64,000 bases of DNA, taken from NCBI RefSeq assembly GCF_947488025.1, contig NZ_CANKYS010000001.1:186001-250000 (forward strand). The letters run 5' to 3'. Positions 57,955 to 64,000 of this stretch are shown here, one piece after another. This stretch comes from an uncultured Nocardioides sp. (GTDB taxonomy: Bacteria; Actinomycetota; Actinomycetes; Propionibacteriales; Nocardioidaceae). The stretch's first letter is position 1. Each line of letters starts with the position of its first letter. A model generated the notes under the pieces. It did no database searches. It was given only the letters and a program-made list of their open reading frames with translations, and was not told where the DNA came from. A program made the position numbers and the translations under genes.

Positions 57955-59412
57955 TTAGTGCCGACTCCGGCCTGCGATCCTGCCGAGCAGCGCAGTGAAG
58001 AGCGCGACAGTCGCAGCAGCCACGAACGCGGTGGGGAAACCCGAGCCGGAGTCCCGCAGAGCGATGGCCGTGAACGCGGCGGTGCCGAGTGCGGCGCCGA
58101 CCTGGGTTGCGCTGCTGGCCAACCCGGAGGCCAGGCCGGCATGAGTGTCAGGGACGGCCGAGGCGATGACCATGGTGGTGGGAGTGAAGCTGAGCGCGAC
58201 CCCGGTGGCGACCAGGAGGAGTCCCGGGAGCACGCCCACCAGGTAGCCGTCTCCCACGGGCGCGCAGGCAAGCCACAGATGTCCGCCCGCCAGGACCAGG
58301 AGGCCGGAGACGAGGCTGCGGCGGGCACCGAACCTGCGCAGGACGCGAGGCAGGAGGACGAGCGAGACGACGAAACCGGTCAGGGACGTTGGCACCATCG
58401 CCAGTCCACCGGCTTCAGGAGACATGGCGAGCGCCTGCTGGAGGTAGAGCGCGACGAGCACGAATGTGGAGGCTCGGGCAGCTCCGCCCAGGACTGCAAG
58501 GGCGACGCCGATCCTCAGCATCGGGGAGCTGAACAGGTCGAGGGGCACCAAAGGTTCGGGTGCGCGGCGCTCGGCATGGATGAACACGGCCGCGAGCGCG
58601 ACGGGGACCAGCACTCCGACGATGACGAAGTCCGTCCAGTTGCCCGATGCGAGGCTGAGCGCCCCGTCGACAAGCGCGACGACTGCTGCGGTGATGCTCA
58701 CGGCTCCGCGCAGGTCGAAGTGGTGTCTCGCGCGCGGCTTGCTGTCGTCGAGGACACGCCCAGCCACGACGACGGCGAGCAAGGACACCGGGACGGTGAC
58801 CAGGAAGACCGAGGGCCAGCCGAACGTGCCCGCCAGGAGTCCGCCAGCGGCGACACCAGTGGCGCCACCCAGCGCCGACGCGGCGCCCCACAGACCCATC
58901 GCCCGTGCCCGGTGCTCCCCCGGAAAGGTGACGAGGAGCAGCGCCATCGAGGCCGGGCTCAGACACGCTGCCCCGGCACCCTGCACGATCCTGCCGGCGA
59001 TGAGCATCCACTCGCCGGCGGCCGTCGCTGCGGCGAGTGTGCCCACGGTGAACAGGACCGAACCGATGGTGAACATGCGGCGCCTGCCGACCTGGTCGGC
59101 GACGCGCCCGCAGAGCAGGAGAAGCCCGCCGAAGGTGAGCACGTAGGCGTTCACCACCCAGCTCACGCTGCTCCCACTCAGCGAGAGCGATGCCTGGATC
59201 GAGGGCAGCGCCACGTTGACGATCGACGTGTCGAGCATGACCACGAACTGGGCGGAGACCAGCAACGCCAGGGCGAGCCCCCGGCGGGACCGGCTGGGCC
59301 CGCCCGGCCGAGTGCTCGAAATGGCGCTTGCGATGGCGGCGGGAGGGGCGGCGGGAGGGATGGCGGGAGGGATGGCGGGAGGGATGGCGGGAGGGGTCGT
59401 ACTGGTGGTCAT
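57955..59412 (-). CDS. MFS transporter, DHA2 (EmrB/QacA) family, with Pro-Ala-Ile repeat N-terminus
   Basis: A 485-residue multidrug-type proton antiporter with about 14 membrane segments. DHA2 motif C region (GRIVQGAGAACLSPASMALL), motif A (GGLLLLCGRVADQVGRRRMF) and the TM1 motif D (VVMLDTSIVNVALPSIQ) are clear. The N-terminus is an unusual Pro/Ala/Ile repeat (PPAIPPAIPPAIPP) encoded by a 12-base tandem repeat. The ATG has GAGGTG 6 bases upstream. Divergent from a second DHA2 exporter. Confidence 0.88.
   Translation of the reverse strand: MTTSTTPPAIPPAIPPAIPPAAPPAAIASAISSTRPGGPSRSRRGLALALLVSAQFVVMLDTSIVNVALPSIQASLSLSGSSVSWVVNAYVLTFGGLLLLCGRVADQVGRRRMFTIGSVLFTVGTLAAATAAGEWMLIAGRIVQGAGAACLSPASMALLLVTFPGEHRARAMGLWGAASALGGATGVAAGGLLAGTFGWPSVFLVTVPVSLLAVVVAGRVLDDSKPRARHHFDLRGAVSITAAVVALVDGALSLASGNWTDFVIVGVLVPVALAAVFIHAERRAPEPLVPLDLFSSPMLRIGVALAVLGGAARASTFVLVALYLQQALAMSPEAGGLAMVPTSLTGFVVSLVLLPRVLRRFGARRSLVSGLLVLAGGHLWLACAPVGDGYLVGVLPGLLLVATGVALSFTPTTMVIASAVPDTHAGLASGLASSATQVGAALGTAAFTAIALRDSGSGFPTAFVAAATVALFTALLGRIAGRSRH
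59340..59397 (-). repeat. 12-base tandem repeat encoding (PPAI)n
   Basis: On the plus strand the unit GGCGGGAGGGAT occurs three times exactly, flanked by two or three degenerate copies. In the minus-strand exporter it encodes Pro-Pro-Ala-Ile. Copy number could vary by slippage without changing the reading frame. Confidence 0.8.
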
Positions 59413-59659
59413 GGCTGTCACCTCGGTCGTGGGTCGTCTTCGTCCACGGTCGCGGCGAGGTGCCTTGCGTCGCACCGGGGAGATCGCCGGGATTGCGCGA
59501 CCGGGCGTTCCGCGGTCCACGACGACTGACCCTCCTCACTGGGCTGTCAGCTCGCGTGAGGCCCCGACTACCGGAGTCGATGCCTTCGCACGAACCGGCA
59601 GGCAACCCGGCAGAAGTCCCGGCGCGAGCCAACCGCCTCCGGACGGACGCTCGGGTCAC

Positions 59660-59683
59660 CCGGCATCACGGAGCCGGCATCAC
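59660..59683. repeat. Short direct repeat in the divergent exporter gap
   Basis: CCGGCATCAC at 59660-59669 and 59674-59683, period 14 bases, just upstream of the second exporter's GAGGAG site. The rest of the 289-base gap shows nothing decisive. It may be regulatory or chance. Confidence 0.35.
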
Positions 59684-59701
59684 CTTTCCGAGGAGAACGC
59701 C

Positions 59702-61210
59702 ATGAGCCACTCGCACCACTCCACGACGGCCTCGCCGCCCGACGAGCACGCAAAGCACCACGGGCACCACAGCCACCCACACCACGACGCCCCGGACCAC
59801 GACGTACCAGCCGTGCGGCGTCCCTGGACGGTGCTCGCGCTCATGCTGGCCGCCCAGGTCATGGTCGTGCTCGACGTCAGCGTCGTGAACGTCGCCCTCC
59901 CCAGCATCGCGACCGATTTGCGCCTGTCCTCGACCAACTACCAGTGGCTGATCAGCGCCTACGTGCTTCTCAGCGGCGGGTTCCTCCTGCTCGGCGGACG
60001 CGTCGCCGACCTCTTCGACCGACGCCGGGTGTTCCTCAGCGGCCTCACCCTGTTCACCGCGGGCTCCCTCACCGCGGGCTTCGCCGACACCGCACTGACC
60101 CTCATCGCAGCCCGCGGTGCCCAGGGTGCCGGCGCAGCCCTGCTCACCCCGGCCGCCATGTCCATCGTGATGGCCACCTACTCCGGTCGCCAGCGGGCCA
60201 CCGCCCTCGCCATGTGGGGCACCGTCGCCAGCATGGGCATCGCCGCCGGCGTGCTGTTCGGCGGCATCCTGACGACCGCCTTCGACTGGCGCGCCGTGTT
60301 CTTCATCAACGTCCCCATCGGTGTCGCGGTCGCCGCCGGCGTCCTGGCCAAGGTCCGCTTCGCGCCCACCCGCGCCGCGGGCCGCCGCCAGCTCGATCTG
60401 TCCGGGGCAGCGCTCCTGGTGACGGGCCTGCTCACCCTCGTGTACGCCGTGGAGTCCACCACCAGCCACGGCTGGACGGCACCCCACACGCTCGTCGCGG
60501 TGGGCCTGGCCACGATGCTGCTGACCGGGTTCATCCTCAACGAGCGCAAGGTCGACAGCCCCATCGTCCCGCCCAGCACGTGGCGCATCCGGTCCCTGGT
60601 CTCGGCATCCACCGTGATGGCGGGCGTCACCGGAGCCGTCGTCGGTGCCATCTTCCTCAGCTCGCTGTACCTGCAGCAGGTGCTGGGCTCATCCGCTCTC
60701 GTCACCGGCCTGCAGTTCCTGCCGCTGGCTGCCTTCATCACCCTCAGCGCCGCCGTCGCATCGAAGGCTCTGCCGCACCTGGGCGCGAAGAAGCTCATCA
60801 CGGTTGGGCTGCTGATCGCCACCGCCGGCGCGCTGGTGCTGTCGTTCGTCGACTCTGACCCCTCCTACCTGAGCGACGTGCTGCCTGGCTTCGCGCTGCT
60901 CGGCCTCGGCGTCGGTCCGATGTTCGTCGCCATCTCCGTTGCGGCGATGAGCGACGTCGCGTCCGAGCAGTCCGGTCTTGCATCGGGCCTGCTGATGACG
61001 GGCCACGAGATCGGTGCTGCCCTCGGCGTGGCCGCCCTGACGGCGGTCGCCGGCGACCTCACCACCCGCGCGGGCATCACTGCCGGCAGCCAGGACGCGT
61101 TCCTCGCCGTGGCCGTCGGGCTCCTCGCCCTGCTCGTGCCGACGTTCCTGCTGCCCGCTCACGACCCGACCCAGGCCCCGAGCGGTCACGGGCACGGCCA
61201 CGGGCACTGA
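59702..61210 (+). CDS. MFS transporter, DHA2 family, with His-rich termini
   Basis: A 502-residue multidrug-type antiporter with 14 predicted membrane segments. TM1 motif D is VMVVLDVSVVNVALPSIA, motif A GGRVADLFDRRRVFL, motif C GAQGAGAALLTPAAMSI. It is distinguished by a His-rich cytoplasmic N-terminus (MSHSHHSTT, HHGHHSHPHHD) and a C-terminal SGHGHGHGH, which suggest metal binding. The ATG has GAGGAG 6 bases upstream. Confidence 0.9.
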   Translation: MSHSHHSTTASPPDEHAKHHGHHSHPHHDAPDHDVPAVRRPWTVLALMLAAQVMVVLDVSVVNVALPSIATDLRLSSTNYQWLISAYVLLSGGFLLLGGRVADLFDRRRVFLSGLTLFTAGSLTAGFADTALTLIAARGAQGAGAALLTPAAMSIVMATYSGRQRATALAMWGTVASMGIAAGVLFGGILTTAFDWRAVFFINVPIGVAVAAGVLAKVRFAPTRAAGRRQLDLSGAALLVTGLLTLVYAVESTTSHGWTAPHTLVAVGLATMLLTGFILNERKVDSPIVPPSTWRIRSLVSASTVMAGVTGAVVGAIFLSSLYLQQVLGSSALVTGLQFLPLAAFITLSAAVASKALPHLGAKKLITVGLLIATAGALVLSFVDSDPSYLSDVLPGFALLGLGVGPMFVAISVAAMSDVASEQSGLASGLLMTGHEIGAALGVAALTAVAGDLTTRAGITAGSQDAFLAVAVGLLALLVPTFLLPAHDPTQAPSGHGHGHGH

Positions 61211-61240
61211 CCCCGAGCCCTCGCCGGTCCATGGACCCGG

Positions 61241-61276
61241 CGGTTTCCCCGGCGCGACCACGAGCCGGGGAGACCG
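61241..61276 (+). terminator. Hairpin downstream of the His-rich exporter
   Basis: CGGTTTCCCCGG (61241-61252) pairs with CCGGGGAGACCG (61265-61276) with one T-G wobble and a 12-base loop, in the 157-base gap between the exporter and the ABC genes. Confidence 0.55.
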
Positions 61277-61367
61277 AGGCTCAAACCCCGAACCCACGAA
61301 GCCCTCCACCCGACAACCACGCGACCACCACTCGGCCGGCGCACGGCCACGCGACCAAGGAGCCACC

Positions 61368-62213
61368 ATGACGAACCTGCTCAACGACACCCCCGGCACC
61401 GCCGACACCCACTCTGTTGCGGCCCCGACCAAGCCCGTCGCGGTGCGCGCACGCGGGCTCGTGAAGACCTACGGCACCGGGCCTGCGGCCGTGCAGGCCC
61501 TCGACGGCGCCGACCTCGACATCCACACCGGAACCTTCACCGGCATCATGGGCCCGTCCGGTTCCGGCAAGTCGACCCTGATGCACGCCCTCGCCGGCCT
61601 CGACGTCCTCGACGCCGGCCGGGTACTCATCGGAGACACCGACCTCACCAACCTCGGCGAGCGGCAGCGCACGTTGCTGCGCCGCGACCGCTTCGGGTTC
61701 GTCTTCCAGAGCTTCAACCTGCTTCCCGCGCTGACCGCGCAGGAGAACATCACCCTCCCGCTCGACCTCGCGGGACGTCGCCCGGACCCTGAATGGATGG
61801 CTCGACTGGTCGACACCCTCGGCTTGGGTCAGCGCCTGCAGCACCGACCTTCGGAGCTGTCTGGTGGACAGCAGCAGCGAGTCGCAGTCGCCCGGGCCCT
61901 GGTCACCCGCCCCGAGATCGTGTTCGCCGACGAGCCGACCGGGAACCTCGACACCCGGCACGGCCAGGCCCTGCTGAGGTTCCTTCGCGACGCGTGCGAC
62001 GACCTCGGCCAGACCATCGTCATGGTCACCCACGACCCGCTTGCGGCCGCGCACGCCGACCGGGTCGTGCTCCTCACCGACGGCCGCGTCATCGAGGAGA
62101 TCGCCGACCCCACCGCCTCGGCTATCGCCGACCGGATGCTCCAGCTCGACACCGAGGCGGACGACCGCCCCTACACCGCTGCTTCCAGCACCGACACCCA
62201 CCCGGAGGGCTGA
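61368..62213 (+). CDS. ABC exporter ATP-binding protein (MacB/LolD-like)
   Basis: A 281-residue ATPase with a Pro/Thr-rich leader of about 25 residues. Walker A GPSGSGKST, Q-loop VFQSFNLLPALTAQENITLPL, signature LSGGQQQRVAVARAL, Walker B IVFADEPTGNLD. The FQSFNLLP and EPTGNLD features place it with MacB/FtsE/LolD partners of FtsX-type permeases. GGAG lies 6 bases before the ATG. The permease follows 3 bases after the stop. Confidence 0.93.
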   Translation: MTNLLNDTPGTADTHSVAAPTKPVAVRARGLVKTYGTGPAAVQALDGADLDIHTGTFTGIMGPSGSGKSTLMHALAGLDVLDAGRVLIGDTDLTNLGERQRTLLRRDRFGFVFQSFNLLPALTAQENITLPLDLAGRRPDPEWMARLVDTLGLGQRLQHRPSELSGGQQQRVAVARALVTRPEIVFADEPTGNLDTRHGQALLRFLRDACDDLGQTIVMVTHDPLAAAHADRVVLLTDGRVIEEIADPTASAIADRMLQLDTEADDRPYTAASSTDTHPEG

Positions 62214-62216
62214 CCC

Positions 62217-64000
62217 ATGCTCCGCCTCGTCCTCAAGCAGACCATGGCCCACCGCGGCCGGCTGCTGCTCACCTTCGCCGCCATCACTCTCGGCGTGACG
62301 TTCGTCGTCGGCACCCTCGTGCTCACCGACACCTCCCGCAAGGTGTTCGACGACCAGTTCCGTGACGCCAGTACCGAGGTCGACATCGTCGTCCGCGACG
62401 CCGTCGCCTTCGACGCCGCCATGGGAGTCGAGGTCGAACGCGACCCCCTCGACCCCCAGCTCGCAGCCCGCGCCGCCACCCTGCCCGGCGTCGACCAGGC
62501 CATCCCCGTCGTCAAGGGAACCGGACTCCTCATCACCGACGGCAAGGCGATCGTGCCCGCAGGCCCCTCCATGCTGAGCTCGTGGACCGGCGTCGACGGG
62601 TTCACCCTCCGTGACGGCCGCGCACCCGGCGACGCGGACCAGGTCGTCATCGACGCCGCCACCGCGACCGCACACGACATCACTGTCGGCGACACCGTCC
62701 GGGTTCAGGCCGACCGTGAGGCCGACCTCCGGGTCGTCGGACTCGTCGGCTTCGGCGAGTCCGACGGCCTGCCCGACACCACCGTCGCCCTCACCAGCCT
62801 GCCCACCGCCCAGCGTCTCCTGCGACTCGGCGACGGCATCTCGCAGATCGACGTCATCGCAGCCGACGGCACCGCGACCTCGGGCGTGACCGAGGACCTC
62901 CGCGCCGCCCTCGGCGCCGACGTCGACGTGGAGGCCAGCCAGGACACGGCCGCCGCGAGCGCGGCAGCTGCCAAGTCCCAGCTCGGCTTCATCACCGGCG
63001 CACTGCTCGCGCTCGCCGGAGCGGCCCTGGTGATCGGAGCGTTCCTCATCGCCAACACCTTCTCCGTGCTGGTCACCCAGCGCACCCGCGAGCTCGCCGT
63101 CATGCGCGCAGCCGGAGCCACCGGCCGCCAGGTCATGACCTCCATCCTCGGCGAGGCCACCGTCCTCGGCATCGCCGGCGCCCTGGCCGGCACCGGTGCG
63201 GGTCTCGTCGCCGCCACCGGGCTCCGCTCCCTGTTGGACGCAGCCGGCGCGACCGTCCCGGACGGCCCGACCGTCCTGTCGGCCCGCACCCTGATCGTCG
63301 CGCTGGCCGTCGGGATCGGCGTCACGCTCATCGCCGCCTTCGGTGCCGCTCGTCGCGCGGCCCGCATCTCCCCGGTGATGGCCATGCGCGAAGGCGCTCT
63401 CGGCACGGCCGGCGGCCGGGGTCGTATCCGCGCCGCTGTCGGCGTCACGTTCACGGCCGTGGGAGTCGCCGCGCTCAGCGTCGGCGGCGCAGCCGAGTCG
63501 ATGCCGGCACTCGGCGCCGGCACTGCCGCGCTGGTGGCCGGGATGGTCGCCCTCGCCCCGATGGTCGCGCCCGCCGTGGTGAACCTGATCGGCCGCGGAC
63601 TGAGCGCCATCACCGGCCGCAGCGTGCCTGCGGGTTTGGCTCGAGAGGCCGCCCGCCGGGCGCCGCGGCGCACCGGAGCGACCGTGATGGCGCTGGCGCT
63701 CAGCCTCGCGCTGGTGGTGTTCGTCTCCGTCGTCGGTGCCTCGGTGCGCGCGGCTCTGCAGTCCGGCTTCGACGAGGCCATCACCGCGGAGCTGGTGGTG
63801 GAGAGCGCACGCGGCGAGATGCTCGGCGGCCTCGGACCCACGACCCTGAAGACGATCGAGGACCTGGACGAGGTCGGCACGGTCTCGCCCCTGCGGTTCG
63901 GGCACTGGAAGGACTCCGGTGCCACCCGTGCCCTCACCGCGCTCGACCCCACGACGATCGATGACGTGACCGACGTCGACATGGTCGAAGGCAGCCTGAC
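62217..64000 (+). CDS. FtsX-like ABC permease (3' partial)
   Basis: Runs off the window after 594 codons. Layout: N-terminal membrane segment (RLLLTFAAITLGVTFVVGTL), a large extracellular domain (about 40-250), then three segments with the FtsX core (GAFLIANTFSVLVTQRTREL, AVMRAAGATGRQV), and a second half that begins AREAARRAPRRTGATVMALA, so it is the duplicated actinobacterial type. Such pairs export lipids, peptides or antibiotics; the substrate is unknown. Confidence 0.88.
   Translation, partial: MLRLVLKQTMAHRGRLLLTFAAITLGVTFVVGTLVLTDTSRKVFDDQFRDASTEVDIVVRDAVAFDAAMGVEVERDPLDPQLAARAATLPGVDQAIPVVKGTGLLITDGKAIVPAGPSMLSSWTGVDGFTLRDGRAPGDADQVVIDAATATAHDITVGDTVRVQADREADLRVVGLVGFGESDGLPDTTVALTSLPTAQRLLRLGDGISQIDVIAADGTATSGVTEDLRAALGADVDVEASQDTAAASAAAAKSQLGFITGALLALAGAALVIGAFLIANTFSVLVTQRTRELAVMRAAGATGRQVMTSILGEATVLGIAGALAGTGAGLVAATGLRSLLDAAGATVPDGPTVLSARTLIVALAVGIGVTLIAAFGAARRAARISPVMAMREGALGTAGGRGRIRAAVGVTFTAVGVAALSVGGAAESMPALGAGTAALVAGMVALAPMVAPAVVNLIGRGLSAITGRSVPAGLAREAARRAPRRTGATVMALALSLALVVFVSVVGASVRAALQSGFDEAITAELVVESARGEMLGGLGPTTLKTIEDLDEVGTVSPLRFGHWKDSGATRALTALDPTTIDDVTDVDMVEGSL

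Noticed and set aside
61226..61237. GGTCCATGGACC palindrome
   Set aside because: A 12-base palindrome in a terminator-like gap, with no gene context to support a regulator.

Overview
The window is about 70 percent GC, densely coded and rich in GTG starts. Its genes (propionyl/acetyl-CoA carboxylase alpha chain, actinobacterial LpdA-type quinone reductase, Nei2-like glycosylase, DUF1707, DUF2252, SpoIID-like secreted protein) point to a high-GC actinobacterium, most likely Nocardioides or a close relative in the Propionibacteriales. The genus is an inference from style and gene content. I see no rRNA, tRNA, CRISPR array, transposase or phage gene; it reads as ordinary chromosome.

Layout. 1-6171: an iron-type ABC importer (binding lipoprotein, fused permease, ATPase) whose genes overlap by a few bases and run into a large adenylation/carrier/membrane-acyltransferase fusion. 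6240-13894: carboxylase alpha chain, a TetR repressor with a FAD dehydrogenase, a sigma factor/ANTAR pair divergent from an OhrR-type repressor, and another TetR divergent from an epimerase-like protein. 13956-24140: pyruvate carboxylase, a GDSL lipoprotein/SpoIID pair, a Gly/Asp-tailed protein, Nei2, and two flavoprotein disulfide-reductase homologues. 24252-52453: a nucleoside salvage region (purine nucleoside phosphorylase, phosphopentomutase/phosphomannomutase, deoC with two aldehyde dehydrogenases, uridine kinase-like protein, adenosine deaminase, thymidine phosphorylase, cytidine deaminase, and a BMP/NupABC nucleoside importer). It is interspersed with stress and redox genes (MerR with aldo/keto reductase, thiol peroxidase, MOSC, VOC), a second YidC-like insertase, a TetR/oxidoreductase pair and two paralogous von Willebrand (VWA) proteins. 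52564-64000: a CDP-glycerol transferase-like protein, a hybrid histidine kinase-Crp/Fnr-two small proteins operon, DUF1707, two divergent DHA2 drug exporters, and an ABC/FtsX exporter cut by the window end.

How it works together. The salvage genes form a pathway: NupABC with the BMP lipoprotein imports nucleosides; adenosine and cytidine deaminases convert them; the two phosphorylases release (deoxy)ribose-1-phosphate; the mutase isomerises it; DeoC cleaves deoxyribose-5-phosphate; and an aldehyde dehydrogenase may oxidise the acetaldehyde. From memory, the order nei - lpdA - punA - pmmB - add - deoA - cdd resembles the Mycobacterium tuberculosis Rv3297-Rv3315c region.

A window-wide feature is that about two dozen genes carry a TANNNT or nAnnnT box 6-8 bases before the start codon and lack a Shine-Dalgarno sequence. 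They are probably leaderless, which I used to choose several starts. Genes inside operons or with longer leaders carry GGAG-type sites instead. The most interesting pieces are the iron importer plus acyl-activating fusion, the OhrR/sigma/ANTAR switch, a MerR circuit with two 19-bp-spacer promoters, interlocked divergent promoters, a 46-base near-perfect palindrome with adjoining tandem repeats, and a catalytically incomplete aldehyde dehydrogenase.
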